Shown here: one piece after another, positions 25,757-34,713 of the stretch | Position numbering within the stretch: position 1 is the stretch's first letter | Layout: each line of letters starts with the position of its first letter | Assembly: GCF_900142645.1 (NCBI RefSeq) | Contig: NZ_FRBP01000005.1 | Coordinates: 124,001 to 188,000, forward strand | Origin: Eubacterium callanderi | GTDB taxonomy: Bacteria; Bacillota; Clostridia; Eubacteriales; Eubacteriaceae | Length of the DNA: 64,000 nt | Reading direction: 5' to 3' | Position numbers and translations under genes: made by a program | Notes under the pieces: model-generated | Database searches by the model: none | Told to the model about the DNA's origin: nothing | What the model saw: the letters and a program-made list of their open reading frames with translations, nothing else

Positions 25757-26392
25757 CTAATAACCGCACGCCTCGCCGATTAAAATAATCTTGATGCGCC
25801 CCGGGATCGGGTTGTTCCGGGTGATGACGATATTGCTGCAGATGCAGTCCGCGCTGTGGCAGTCGCCGCAGACGCCAGTGCTCAGGCAGGGCGTCTGCCG
25901 GTTCAGGCGCACGCAGTTGATGGGGGCGGCCTCGTTGCGGGCGCGGTCAATGGCGCTTTCAAGGCTTCCGGCGACCTTGTTCATGCCTGCCAGCACAATG
26001 ACCTGGTCCGGCCCATAGGCCAGGAGGGCGATCCGGTTGCCGAAGCCGTCGATGTTGACGAGCTCGCCGTCACGGCTGATGGCGTTGGCGCTCATGAGAA
26101 AGGTATGGGCCATCATGCCTTTTGCAATGGCCTCGCGCTTTTCGTCCGGGGTGGTGGCAATACTGCGATCGATGTAGTTGTAAACCCCCTGCTTGACTGC
26201 GTCCACCAGGCCGATTTCCTCGATGGTCATGCAGCCGCCGTGGGTCACCGATGCCCCGTCGGGGATGAGGGTGAGTGCCAAAACCAGCGCTTCTTTTTTG
26301 GTCGCACAGTAGTGGGCTTCAAAATGGCGCTTTTCCATTTTGGCGATCAGCGTTTTGGCCAGTGCCGCGTAGTGATCGGTACGAAATGACAT
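25757..26392 (-). CDS. LUD-domain (DUF162) protein with a C-terminal Cys cluster
   Basis: This 211-residue protein of the LUD/LutC-like family has a CoA-transferase-like fold (SVTHGGCMTIEEIGL, INIDGFGNR-like segment, YGPDQVIVLAGMNKV). It adds a C-terminal Cys-rich tail: Cys residues in CLSTGVCGDCHSADCIC could bind a metal or Fe-S cluster. LutC relatives take part in lactate oxidation, but no lutA or lutB is nearby, so that role is not supported here. GGAGG precedes the ATG. It stands alone; its 3' end is about 20 bp from the aroF promoter. Confidence 0.78.
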   Translation of the reverse strand: MSFRTDHYAALAKTLIAKMEKRHFEAHYCATKKEALVLALTLIPDGASVTHGGCMTIEEIGLVDAVKQGVYNYIDRSIATTPDEKREAIAKGMMAHTFLMSANAISRDGELVNIDGFGNRIALLAYGPDQVIVLAGMNKVAGSLESAIDRARNEAAPINCVRLNRQTPCLSTGVCGDCHSADCICSNIVITRNNPIPGRIKIILIGEACGY

Positions 26393-26628
26393 AATGATAC
26401 CTCCAGTTGTTAAAAAAGTATATTTACATATATTATACCCTGTATTTTATGCAAAGACCAGTAAAAATTAGGATATATTTGTGCGGTAAAGACTCGTGGG
26501 CATAAGGCGGTGCTGAGTGAGGCAACACCTTTTCTAAAATCCAAGGATACTTGGCCAAATTTGTGGTATAATGAATAGACCGAAAGACCGACATCTGCAT
26601 CGGGACAAAAAAATGGAGGCGAATCACC

Positions 26629-27375
26629 ATGACAACTGCGAAAGAACTGTTCAAACCCCGCTACAGCGGAATTATCTTTGATTTAGACGGTACCCTGATC
26701 AACTCTCTCGAGGACCTTGTCGATGCCTGCAACCAGGTAATGCTGCACTACGGGCTGGAGCTGAAAAGCTACCAGGAGGGCAAAAAGCTCATTGGCCGGG
26801 GATTGAGAAACCTGATCAAACGCGCCGTGACCCCGGAAATGGCAAAGGACGAGGCCCTGGTGGACGAAGCAGTGGCCCTGATGAAGGACGAGTACGCCAA
26901 ACGCTACACCCACAAAACGGTAGCCTACGACGGCATCAAGGATTTACTGCGCTACCTGCATGTGCACAAGATCCCCTTCGCCGTGTGTACCAACAAGCCC
27001 GACGGCGCGGCCAAGACCATTGTGGACGCTCTGTTTGACATCAGTGAATTTGTGGATGTGGTAGGGCAGAACGACAACAAGCCCAGAAAACCAGACCCCA
27101 CACAGACCCTGGAGGTCGCGGCTAAGATGGGTGTGGCTCCCGGTGACTGCATCTATATGGGGGACAGCTCTGTGGACTACGAGACCGCCAAAAACGCCGG
27201 AATGCTCCCGGTCCTCTGTACCTGGGGCTTCACCGACCCCGAAAAGCTCATGCAGTACGACGATGCCATCTGGATTAAGAATCCCCTGCGCGCCATCGAC
27301 GCCCTGAAATACGGTGACCAGATGTATGAGATTTTTAATGAGAAGAAGCAGGACGAGCTGAAGGAAGAAGAATAG
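26629..27375 (+). CDS. HAD-superfamily phosphatase (phosphoglycolate phosphatase-like)
   Basis: This 248-residue HAD hydrolase has motif I DLDGTLINS (nucleophile Asp18, acid/base Asp20), motif II CTNKPDG, motif III Lys in PRKPDP and motif IV GDSSVDYE. It has an alpha-helical cap of the Gph/PpaX type. It likely removes phosphate from a small metabolite such as phosphoglycolate; the exact substrate is not readable. An extended -10 (TGGTATAAT, 26564-26572) and GGAGG precede it, and a terminator follows. A C-terminal charged tail (KKQDELKEEE) is unusual but not diagnostic. Confidence 0.85.
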   Translation: MTTAKELFKPRYSGIIFDLDGTLINSLEDLVDACNQVMLHYGLELKSYQEGKKLIGRGLRNLIKRAVTPEMAKDEALVDEAVALMKDEYAKRYTHKTVAYDGIKDLLRYLHVHKIPFAVCTNKPDGAAKTIVDALFDISEFVDVVGQNDNKPRKPDPTQTLEVAAKMGVAPGDCIYMGDSSVDYETAKNAGMLPVLCTWGFTDPEKLMQYDDAIWIKNPLRAIDALKYGDQMYEIFNEKKQDELKEEE

Positions 27376-27387
27376 GACCAAGGACAG

Positions 27388-27413
27388 GAACCCGCTGCGG
27401 CGGGTTCTTTTTT
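27388..27413 (+). terminator. Terminator after the HAD phosphatase
   Basis: GAACCCGC and GCGGGTTC flank a TGCG loop and are followed by six T residues. Confidence 0.9.
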
Positions 27414-27917
27414 AATGCCCGGAGAAAAGCGCTAAACCTTAAACGCGCAGGAAAGGAAGTGTGCCGCAGGCAGAAATATGCTATAATACAGTGACATAAA
27501 AAATGATTTGTGAGAAAAATGAAATTTTGTTCATATTTATTTTCAAATAGAGGCTTTAAAAACAAATTGAAAAGATAAGACGATGAAAGCAAAGAGATTC
27601 TCAGGTTAGAAATGAACATATTCTCAAATGTACTTAATATATAATATTTTTTCAAAATAATTCTGTATTGCTATATATAGATATAAAAATATCATTATAC
27701 AACTATATATTGATAAAAAATACAAAAAATATAATTTTAAACAATTGAAATGAGGTTAAATGAAAGGGTGAATGCGTTTTCTGCTATTGCTTTTTGAAAT
27801 GGAACGCTATATAATGGGGTTGAACAAATGATTATAAAGCTTTGAATTCAAAATTATGTTCAATTCATGTTCAATTTTCCGAGTGCTCAGAAAAATTTCA
27901 GTAAGGAGTAAAAGCAT
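27414..27917 (+). promoter_or_regulatory. AT-rich control region of the aldolase/kinase operon
   Basis: This 500-bp AT-rich gap holds a predicted promoter TTGCTT (27787-27792), 17 bp and TATAAT (27810-27815). TGAACAAATG overlaps the likely start site at 27821-27830. TGTTCAATT occurs at 27857 and 27868, one helical turn apart. An upstream element, AAAATGAAATTTTGTTCA (27516-27533), is repeated exactly in front of the SorC-type gene at 34386-34403. On the other strand it reads TGAACAAAATTTCATTTT, close to my memory of the Bacillus subtilis DeoR operator. The layout suggests a repressor with two separated sites and possible looping. Confidence 0.65.
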
Positions 27918-28814
27918 ATGGCAGATAACGTGTCTTTTAAAGGTGTAATGACCGAACTGATCACGCCATTTACAGAAGACGGACAGGTGGATTACCCTCT
28001 GTTAAGGGGTGAGGTAGCGTATCAGCTTCAAAATGGCATAAAAGCGCTGTTTACCAATGGGATCGCCAGTGAATCCCTGTCACTCACGGCAGAGGAGCTG
28101 GTTGAGACCACTAAGACGGTCGTGGAGGCAGCCGGGGACCGGGCGCTGGTAATGGGGAACATTGCCTGCCAGACCCTTCCGGAGGCCATGCAGGTTTTAA
28201 GGGGCTATGAGGCTGCCGGTGTGGACGCGGTCTGCATCCAGCAGCCCTGTGTTTACAGCATTCCCCAGGAGGAGCTGGTGGCCTATTTTGACGCCATCGC
28301 TTCTGCCACGGCCCTTCCGGCAGGCATCTACAACGCTCCGCAGACAGGGAATACGCTGTCGCCGGCGTCGGTGGCGGCCATCTTCAAGCATAATGGCAAT
28401 ATGCAGTTCTACAAGGAGAGCACCATTGACTTTGTGCACATTCAGAACACCATGCGCCTCATCGGGCCGGACCGCCCCATGACGTTTTTAAACGGCAGTG
28501 ACGCGACCACCTTTTCGGTCATGCAGCTCGGCGGGGCCGGCGTGGTATCCCTGATATCCGCGGTCTTTCCAAAGGCGGTTCTGAAGCTGGTAAACGCCAT
28601 GGAGGAAGGAGATATTGCAGGTGGACGAGCGGCGCAGAATGAAATTCTGCTCATTCGGGAAGCCCTGAAGACCGGGCCCTTTGTGGCAGGCTACAAATAC
28701 GCCGCCGGGTTGATGGGTGTGCCTCTGGGGTATATGCGCAGGCCGCTGGCAGAGCTGAGTGAGGACGAAAAAGAAAAGATAAAGACAAGCCTGGAAAAGC
28801 TTCGGCTGGTCTGA
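27918..28814 (+). CDS. DHDPS/N-acetylneuraminate lyase-family aldolase
   Basis: This 298-residue TIM-barrel class I aldolase has the Schiff-base Lys in QFYKESTID and the catalytic Tyr in GIYNAPQTGN (the YNxP motif). Family members cleave or form 2-keto-3-deoxy acids using pyruvate. It is the first gene of an operon with deoC, an SDR and a sugar kinase, so it is more likely catabolic (a keto-deoxy sugar acid aldolase) than a lysine-pathway DapA. AAGGAG precedes the ATG. The substrate is unknown. Confidence 0.85.
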   Translation: MADNVSFKGVMTELITPFTEDGQVDYPLLRGEVAYQLQNGIKALFTNGIASESLSLTAEELVETTKTVVEAAGDRALVMGNIACQTLPEAMQVLRGYEAAGVDAVCIQQPCVYSIPQEELVAYFDAIASATALPAGIYNAPQTGNTLSPASVAAIFKHNGNMQFYKESTIDFVHIQNTMRLIGPDRPMTFLNGSDATTFSVMQLGGAGVVSLISAVFPKAVLKLVNAMEEGDIAGGRAAQNEILLIREALKTGPFVAGYKYAAGLMGVPLGYMRRPLAELSEDEKEKIKTSLEKLRLV

Positions 28815-28847
28815 GTGACGGATTAGAATAACGAAACGAGGTTTAGT

Positions 28848-29507
28848 ATGGATAAAAAACAATTAGCTGGTATGATGGACCACACCCTGCTCAAGGCTGT
28901 GGCCACACCGGAGCAGATCGCGCAAATTTGTGAGGAAGCCAGGGAAATCGGCGCGGCGTCGGTATGCGTCAATCCCTGCAATGTAAGACAGGCGGCAGAG
29001 CTTCTGAAGGGCTCAGAGGTTAAGGTATGCACCGTTATCGGGTTTCCGCTGGGGGCCAACACCCCGGCCGTCAAAGCCTTTGAGACAGAGGACGCCATCG
29101 CGGGCGGCGCCCAGGAGGTGGACATGGTCATCAATGTCGGCGCGCTGAAGGCAGGCGACCAGGATACCGTGTACAGAGACATCAAGGCTGTTGTGGACGC
29201 CGCGGACGGCACCCTGGTCAAGGTGATCATTGAGACCTGTTACCTGACCGACGCCGAAAAAACCACTGCCTGCCAGATGGCCGCGAAGGCGGGAGCCGAC
29301 TTTGTCAAGACCTCCACAGGCTTTGGCACCGGCGGCGCCAACCCGCACGACGTAGCGCTGATGAAGGCCAGCATTCCAGACACCATGCAGGTAAAAGCAT
29401 CTGGGGGGATGCATGTATGGGCAGACGCCAAGGCCAATATCGAAGCCGGCGCTGACCGTCTGGGCGTGTCGGCCAGCCTGGCGATACTCGACAGCTTTGA
29501 TGAATAG
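28848..29507 (+). CDS. deoC: Deoxyribose-phosphate aldolase family protein
   Basis: This 219-residue class I aldolase has [36 protein letters not shown] (Schiff-base Lys) and VKASGGM (second Lys), all features of DERA enzymes. They cleave 2-deoxyribose-5-phosphate to glyceraldehyde-3-phosphate and acetaldehyde; related substrates are possible. It lies 34 bp after the DapA-like gene. No thymidine phosphorylase, deoxyribose kinase or nucleoside transporter is seen, so its usual nucleoside context is absent. The family is secure; the exact substrate in this operon is open. Confidence 0.9.
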   Translation: MDKKQLAGMMDHTLLKAVATPEQIAQICEEAREIGAASVCVNPCNVRQAAELLKGSEVKVCTVIGFPLGANTPAVKAFETEDAIAGGAQEVDMVINVGALKAGDQDTVYRDIKAVVDAADGTLVKVIIETCYLTDAEKTTACQMAAKAGADFVKTSTGFGTGGANPHDVALMKASIPDTMQVKASGGMHVWADAKANIEAGADRLGVSASLAILDSFDE

Positions 29508-29540
29508 CATGATTTAAGGGGATCATTTGAGAGGAGATAT

Positions 29541-30347
29541 ATGATGAATCATCAAAAGAATACAACGTCCGAAAAACCTGTTATCGCCGTCACCGGCGGC
29601 GGTCAGGGGATAGGACGGGCCATTTTGCTCTACTTTACCGAACGCGGCTACAATGCCGCTGTGCTGGATATGAACCTGGAGACAGCCGCTGCTGTGGCTG
29701 AGGAATGTAAGGCCAGGGGCGCTGACGCCATCGCGGTCGAGTGCAATGTCACAGACTCCGCGAGTGTCAACGCTGCCTATGATCAGATCGGAGGTTATTT
29801 TGGCGGGCGTCTGGACGTCCAGGTCAACAACGCCGGTGTCTTCCGCAGAGAGCGCGTTGAGGACGCAACCGACGACGTGACCGACCTGCTCATCGACGTG
29901 AACCTGCGGGGGCCGGTTTACACCAGCCGGGCAGCCATTAAAATCATGAAGGAGCAGGGGCACGGCAGTATCATCAACGCCCACTCCATCCTGGGGCAGT
30001 TCCCGGATTTCGGGCTTGGAGTCTACAGCGCCACCAAGGCCGGGCTCTTTGCACTGACCCGCGTGCTGGCCGCGGAGTGCGCGCCCTACGGCATCCGCGT
30101 GAACGGCTACGCGCCGTCTGTCACCGACACCCCGATGGTGCACCACATCATTGAGGAGCGTCCTGAGGCCAAGCTGGACCAGATCCCCATGCGCGAATTC
30201 GGCACGCCGGACCAGATCGCCAAGATCTGCTGGTTCTTCGCGTCGGATCTCTGTGAGTACACCACCGGGATCAATGTGCCTTGTGACGGCGGCACCTGGG
30301 ATGTTCAGAGGCCTTTCATGGCCTGGAAGGCCGCCGGAAAGCTTTAA
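29541..30347 (+). CDS. Short-chain dehydrogenase/reductase
   Basis: This 268-residue NAD(P)-dependent SDR has TGGGQGIG (cofactor glycine motif), NNAGVF, a catalytic Ser near AHSI and YSATK. It closes with TGINVPCDGGTW, typical of sugar or polyol dehydrogenases and ketoacyl reductases. ATG 29541 is only four bases after GAGGAG; ATG 29544 has better spacing and may be the true start. It probably oxidises or reduces the sugar intermediate handled by the aldolases and kinase in this operon. Confidence 0.88.
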   Translation: MMNHQKNTTSEKPVIAVTGGGQGIGRAILLYFTERGYNAAVLDMNLETAAAVAEECKARGADAIAVECNVTDSASVNAAYDQIGGYFGGRLDVQVNNAGVFRRERVEDATDDVTDLLIDVNLRGPVYTSRAAIKIMKEQGHGSIINAHSILGQFPDFGLGVYSATKAGLFALTRVLAAECAPYGIRVNGYAPSVTDTPMVHHIIEERPEAKLDQIPMREFGTPDQIAKICWFFASDLCEYTTGINVPCDGGTWDVQRPFMAWKAAGKL

Positions 30348-30387
30348 GCGGATTGTGATTTAACAGGAGAGATAGGAGAGTAATACG

Positions 30388-31932
30388 ATGAAAACTGGTT
30401 ATATCATTGGAATTGATTCGGGGACATCTATGGTAAAGGCCGCTTTGTTTGATATGCAGGGGAATGAAATCTGCGTCGCCTCACGGTCGACCCCGGTGGA
30501 GGAGCCACATTTTGGCTGGTCGGAATTCGACATGGACGTGGACTGGAAGGAGGTCGCAGGCGTTATCAGCGACCTCATGGGGAAATGCGGCGTGGACAAG
30601 AAGGAAGTGCTGGCCATCGGGCTTGGCGGAAAGGGTGTGGGGGTCTGCTTCCTGGATAAGGACAACCGCCCAGCCCGCAAAGGAATTCTCTGGAACGATG
30701 CGCGGTGCGCCGGCATGACCAGGGAATGGATCGAGAGCGGAAAGATGGAGCAGATTTTTGGCGCGACCGCCAACTGGCTGATGACCGGCGATGTGGGTAT
30801 CCTGCTGCCCTGGATGAAGGAGCATGAGCCTGAGGTGCTGGAACGCACAGCCCACTTCTGCCTGAACACCAACTGGATGTGCTATAATCTGACCGGTGAA
30901 TTTGGCTCCAACGCCACCGATTTTTATTCACAGATCGACGAAACCCGCACCTACAGCGACAAGGTCATGGAGATTGAGGGAATCCTCGACCTGAAGGACA
31001 AATTCCTGCCTTTGCAGGAGCCCTGGGAAATCTGCGGGCACGTTACGGAGCAGGCCGCGCGGCAGACCGGGCTGGCGGCCGGGACACCTGTGGCCTCCAT
31101 CGGCTGGGATGTTGTCTGCTGCAGTGCCGGCGTCGGCGCGGTGGACGACGGACAGGCCAATATTATCCTGGGAACCTCTGGCGTCATCATGCTGACCATG
31201 CCTAAGTTCGCCCACTCACCCATGCTGGGCTGCCAGACCATCCACAATATACCGGGCAAATGGCAGCAGCTCATCGCGCCGCTGACCGGCACGCCGAACA
31301 GCGACTGGTTTGTGAACAACTTTACCTGCGCGGATAAGCTGCAGGCCGAAAAGGAGGGACGCAGTGTTTACGCCCTCTTTGACGAAGTGATCGACAAGGT
31401 GAACCCGGGCTGTGACGGCACCATCTACCATCCTTATATGAACGCGGCGGGAGAACGCGCGCCCTTTACCAACACCAACGCCCGGGGCAACTTCTTCGGC
31501 CTGAACCTCCACAGCGACCGCCATGTCATGCAGCGTGCTGTGTACGAGGGCATGGCCTTCGCCAACAAGCACTGCCTGGACGCCTACACCTACCCGGTAA
31601 GCGATATCCGCCTGTCCGGCGGCGGCTCTAAGAGCCCGGTGTGGTGCCAGATCTTCGCGGACATCTGCAACGCGCCCATCAGCCTGCCCGGCGGTACCGA
31701 GTTCGGCGCTAAGGGCGTGGCCTGGAACGCGGCCCTGGCGGCTGGCTATTTCGGCAGCTGGCAGGAAGCCTCCGAGGCCTTCTGCAAGGTGGAACGCGTC
31801 TACGAGCCCATTGCGAAGAATGTGAGTATCTACGCCGACCTGTACGAGGTCTACAAGGCCATCCCCTACGCGCTGTTCCCTGCCTGGGAAGCGCGGACCG
31901 AGTTCCTCAAAAAACACGGCTTCCAGGGATAG
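30388..31932 (+). CDS. FGGY-family carbohydrate kinase
   Basis: This 514-residue ATP-dependent sugar kinase has an N-terminal phosphate-binding segment (IGIDSGTSMVKAALF), the substrate-loop region ILWNDAR and a C-terminal ATP domain (RLSGGGSKSPVW). It resembles xylulokinase-like FGGY members that phosphorylate pentoses, hexoses or polyols. It is last in the operon, 40 bp after the SDR, and ends at a strong terminator. No sugar transporter is encoded with it, which is unusual for a catabolic sugar operon. The substrate is not readable. Confidence 0.9.
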   Translation: MKTGYIIGIDSGTSMVKAALFDMQGNEICVASRSTPVEEPHFGWSEFDMDVDWKEVAGVISDLMGKCGVDKKEVLAIGLGGKGVGVCFLDKDNRPARKGILWNDARCAGMTREWIESGKMEQIFGATANWLMTGDVGILLPWMKEHEPEVLERTAHFCLNTNWMCYNLTGEFGSNATDFYSQIDETRTYSDKVMEIEGILDLKDKFLPLQEPWEICGHVTEQAARQTGLAAGTPVASIGWDVVCCSAGVGAVDDGQANIILGTSGVIMLTMPKFAHSPMLGCQTIHNIPGKWQQLIAPLTGTPNSDWFVNNFTCADKLQAEKEGRSVYALFDEVIDKVNPGCDGTIYHPYMNAAGERAPFTNTNARGNFFGLNLHSDRHVMQRAVYEGMAFANKHCLDAYTYPVSDIRLSGGGSKSPVWCQIFADICNAPISLPGGTEFGAKGVAWNAALAAGYFGSWQEASEAFCKVERVYEPIAKNVSIYADLYEVYKAIPYALFPAWEARTEFLKKHGFQG

Positions 31933-31965
31933 CCCTGCGCCCGTAACCCTCTATTACTTATAAAC

Positions 31966-31996
31966 AAAAACCGGCTTTTTCCAAAGCCGGTTTTTT
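31966..31996 (+). terminator. Terminator after the FGGY kinase
   Basis: AAAACCGGCTTT and AAAGCCGGTTTT form a 12-bp stem with a T tail, 18 bp before the next start codon. Confidence 0.9.
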
Positions 31997-32014
31997 ACTC
32001 AGAAAGGAGCACCC

Positions 32015-32953
32015 ATGCATTTTTTATGTCTGGCACGCTGCCAGCTTGGTTTTCTGCTGCGCCAGTTCGAGCTGTTTAAGCTGCCCGTGGAAAAACAGAA
32101 CGAAATTTTGAGAAAGGAGATCGACCTGGTGAGTCGGCAGAGCATCCACATCCATGCCGGGGTTTCCGGTTCCCAGATGTTCCGCCTGTTCTGTGATGCT
32201 CTGGGCGACCCTGATCCTCTGAGGGCGGTGCGGAAAAAGCAGAATGGGCAGATGCTGCGCCTGCTTCCCGAAATCCGGCGGGCAGTGGAGCAGAAGGACG
32301 ACCCGCTGCTGTATGCCCTCAGGGCCGCGGCCAGCGGCAACATTATTGATGTGTCCTTTGCCGACGAGTTTGACGTGGCCGGAGCCCTTGAAAAGAGCAT
32401 GGAGGAGCCCTTTGCCATCGACGACTACGCGCCGTTCAGAGAACGCCTGCTGGCCGCGGGCACGCTGACGCTGGTCACCGACAACGCCGGAGAGATCGTG
32501 CTGGACCGCCTGCTGCTCGAGGTGCTCGGCCAATGGCGCCGGGCGCGCGGGCTGGCGCCGCTGGCGGTAAGCGTGATGGTCAAGGGCGGCCCCATCTATA
32601 ACGATGCTCTGGAGGAGGACGCGCGGATGGCAGGGCTTGACAGGGAGGGGGAGATCCTGGACACCGGAACCGACTGCATTGGCCTGCACCCCCGGTATAT
32701 GTCCCGGGAAGCCTTGGAAAACCTCCGGAAAGCGGATATGATCATCCTCAAGGGATTGGCCAATTACGAGAGCGATTTTGGCGGTGAGGATTTTCCTGAA
32801 AAGGTGTTTTACCTGTTCCGCTCCAAGTGCGAGGTTCTGTCCGACGCGCTGGGAATCGCCCTCGGCAGCAGTGTGCTGATGGCGCACAGCAGAGAGGAGG
32901 AGAAAGAGAATGCCTTACATACAGATCAGTCTTTCAAAGAAATTAACCGATGA
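32015..32953 (+). CDS. DUF89 (ARMT1-like) damage-control phosphatase
   Basis: This 312-residue DUF89 protein has CLARCQLG near the start (the family's N-terminal Cys pair), the metal-site DNAGEIV near residue 157, the Lys region SVMVKGGPIYND and GLANYESDFGGE near 250. Such enzymes hydrolyse sugar-phosphate by-products formed by damage or leaky kinases. Encoding one beside an FGGY kinase and DeoC fits a clean-up role for misphosphorylated sugar. AAGGAG precedes the ATG. It overlaps the tautomerase by 44 bp. Confidence 0.85.
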   Translation: MHFLCLARCQLGFLLRQFELFKLPVEKQNEILRKEIDLVSRQSIHIHAGVSGSQMFRLFCDALGDPDPLRAVRKKQNGQMLRLLPEIRRAVEQKDDPLLYALRAAASGNIIDVSFADEFDVAGALEKSMEEPFAIDDYAPFRERLLAAGTLTLVTDNAGEIVLDRLLLEVLGQWRRARGLAPLAVSVMVKGGPIYNDALEEDARMAGLDREGEILDTGTDCIGLHPRYMSREALENLRKADMIILKGLANYESDFGGEDFPEKVFYLFRSKCEVLSDALGIALGSSVLMAHSREEEKENALHTDQSFKEINR

Positions 32954-33251
32954 GGAAAAGCGGACCCTGGCCGCCGGGGTTGCGGCCCTGGTGCCCATGC
33001 TGCCCGGTAAGCCCGGAGACCGGGCCATTGTGCAGATCGACGACGGCCGCAGCCTTTACCGCGGCGGCGAGCCGGCAGCCTGCGCTTTCATGGAGACACG
33101 CCTTTACGGCAAAACGCCTGAGCCGTACCTGAGGGCCTACACCGAAAAGCTTTTTGAGCTTTTTGAGGAACAGCTGGGTTATGCCGGAAACCAGATCTAT
33201 CTCAATATTCTGGAGTTGGACCACTGGGGCTCAAAGGGGAGCTTGCGGTGA
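32910..33251 (+). CDS. Tautomerase/MIF-superfamily protein
   Basis: This 113-residue protein has Pro directly after the initiator Met (MPYIQISLSKKL), the catalytic base of tautomerases after Met removal. The size fits the MIF branch rather than the roughly 62-residue 4-OT type. It begins within the end of the DUF89 gene, a 44-bp overlap in another frame, so the two are probably translationally linked. A tautomerase might act on keto-enol sugar acid intermediates of this operon; that link is an inference. Confidence 0.8.
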   Translation: MPYIQISLSKKLTDEEKRTLAAGVAALVPMLPGKPGDRAIVQIDDGRSLYRGGEPAACAFMETRLYGKTPEPYLRAYTEKLFELFEEQLGYAGNQIYLNILELDHWGSKGSLR

Positions 33252-33260
33252 GTGTGCATT

Positions 33261-33293
33261 AAAAAAGAACTGTCCCGAACGGGCAGTTCTTTT
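33261..33293. terminator. Bidirectional terminator
   Basis: AGAACTGTCCC pairs with GGGCAGTTCT (one bulged base), flanked by A and T runs. It ends the DUF89-tautomerase unit and the opposing SorC-type gene. Confidence 0.88.
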
Positions 33294-33298
33294 TCTGT

Positions 33299-34261
33299 TT
33301 ACAGCACGCCCTCCCGCTTCGCCAGGTCAATGACCCGCTCGGCGGTCAGGGAGTCGGTGACCAGGACGTCGATCCAGCCGGCCTTGAGGGCGTAGTAAAC
33401 CGCACGGGCTTTCTGGCGGCCGACAATGCATGCCAGCACACACTCGGCGTTTTTAATGGCGTCCAGTGAGACGCCGACCGTGCGCTTATCGAGCTCAGGA
33501 TCGCAGATATTGCCGTTTTTGTCAAAGAAACGGCTGCAGATACTGCCAACGGCCCCCACGTCTTTCAGGCGGGCAATATTCTCATCGTTCAGGTATCCGG
33601 CCTGGTAGAGGCAGGAATCCTCATCCGGGGTCGCGATGTTGACAAAGAGCTTATTGCAGGCCTCCACCCGTTCCAGCAGGCTGCGGACCTTGGCGTCGTG
33701 CAGGAGGATATCGAGGATGATCGGGCTTTCCACCAGCGCCGGGCAGGGCAGGCAGAAGGCGCTCTCCGCGCCGAGCTTCTGGGACAGGTTGCTGATGATC
33801 TCATGGGCAAAGCTGCGGCAGTTGGCGTTGTCAACCGCGCCGGAGAGCTGGACCAGGGAGCAGTCCGGCAGGGCAAAGTCCGGGAATTCCTTGGAGAGCT
33901 CAAAGAGCGTCCAGCCCCAGTTCACACCGATATGGTCGCCGGGGTTCAGGAAAGCCTTAAGAAACTGCGCGCCCAGGCGGGCAGTCAGCTGGATGGCCAG
34001 CTCCACGTCGTCCTCCGGCACCGAGGCCACACGGGCGCCCTTGAGGTGGAAGGCAGTCAGGAGCTGCTGCTCCATCTCGCTGATGTCGTCGATGGCGTCA
34101 TCGATGAAAATCTTGACGATGCCGCGTTCCCGCGCTTCCGCCAGCTTTCGCGACACCTTGGGACGGGAAATGCTGAACTGGGTGGCGATTTCGGACTGGG
34201 TCCGTCCCTCTTCATAATATAGTTTGGCAATTGCCTGTAGTAAACGCTGGTCTGTGTTCAT
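33299..34261 (-). CDS. SorC/DeoR-type sugar-binding transcriptional regulator
   Basis: This 320-residue regulator has an N-terminal helix-turn-helix (TQSEIATQFSISRPKVSRKL) followed by a C-terminal sugar-phosphate-binding domain (CVNWGWTL-like segment, CLPCPALVESP and DVGAVG). ATG 34261 is preferred: GGAGATAAGGA lies just ahead. The TTG at 34276 is upstream within that site. It is convergent with the aldolase/kinase genes and likely controls them. Sequences resembling the DeoR operator lie in both promoter regions. The inducer is probably a sugar phosphate of the pathway. Confidence 0.88.
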   Translation of the reverse strand: MNTDQRLLQAIAKLYYEEGRTQSEIATQFSISRPKVSRKLAEARERGIVKIFIDDAIDDISEMEQQLLTAFHLKGARVASVPEDDVELAIQLTARLGAQFLKAFLNPGDHIGVNWGWTLFELSKEFPDFALPDCSLVQLSGAVDNANCRSFAHEIISNLSQKLGAESAFCLPCPALVESPIILDILLHDAKVRSLLERVEACNKLFVNIATPDEDSCLYQAGYLNDENIARLKDVGAVGSICSRFFDKNGNICDPELDKRTVGVSLDAIKNAECVLACIVGRQKARAVYYALKAGWIDVLVTDSLTAERVIDLAKREGVL

Positions 34262-34317
34262 TGTCCTTATCTCCAATGCATTTTTTCAAAGTGATCGTCT
34301 GTTTAATCCTTAGACGA

Positions 34318-34403
34318 TGAACAAAAATGTCCTTTAACCTCTATTATAGATTAAAAGGCTTGTTTTTACAAGCAAAAGAGGAGCGAAAATGAAATTTTGT
34401 TCA
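34318..34403 (-). promoter_or_regulatory. Promoter and operators of the SorC-type gene
   Basis: On the minus strand, TTGTAA (34366-34371), 17 bp and TATAAT (34343-34348) form the promoter. The shared 18-bp element (34386-34403, reading TGAACAAAATTTCATTTT on this strand) lies just upstream. TGAACAAAAATG (plus strand, 34318-34329) lies just downstream. A small palindrome, GCTTGT-TTTT-ACAAGC (34357-34372), overlaps the -35. This arrangement suggests autoregulation. Confidence 0.65.
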
Positions 34404-34615
34404 AAAAATCAGAAAATAGTTATATGGTTTGCGTGATAAAACAGTGATACTTTTTAACAAATAAGGTGAAAATTAAGCATAAAAATATTTGCGTTAAAAA
34501 ACCGGTTGGAGTCCCAAAAGATTTCTATATCCGGTTATTCTGTAAAACCATTACACAACATATAGAAGCGGATGTAAACGAGAAACATTTTGAAAATAAA
34601 AAGTGCATTTACATA

Positions 34616-34644
34616 TTGACAATGATAATTAAGACTGCTATAAT
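34616..34644 (+). promoter_or_regulatory. Consensus sigma-A promoter of veg
   Basis: TTGACA (34616-34621), 17 bp and TATAAT (34639-34644), with an extended -10 TGC just ahead, match the vegetative consensus exactly. In B. subtilis veg is likewise driven by a very strong promoter. The rest of the 34404-34615 gap is AT-rich with nothing recognised. Confidence 0.92.
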
Positions 34645-34713
34645 TATACTTTACTTTTTGGAGGAATCGTGTTATAATGACTAAGATGTAAATCCACAAA
34701 CGAGGTGAAGTTC

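Noticed and set aside
34466-34684. 72-codon frame upstream of veg
   Set aside because: It spans the consensus veg promoter, has no ribosome site and looks like translated AT-rich intergenic DNA.
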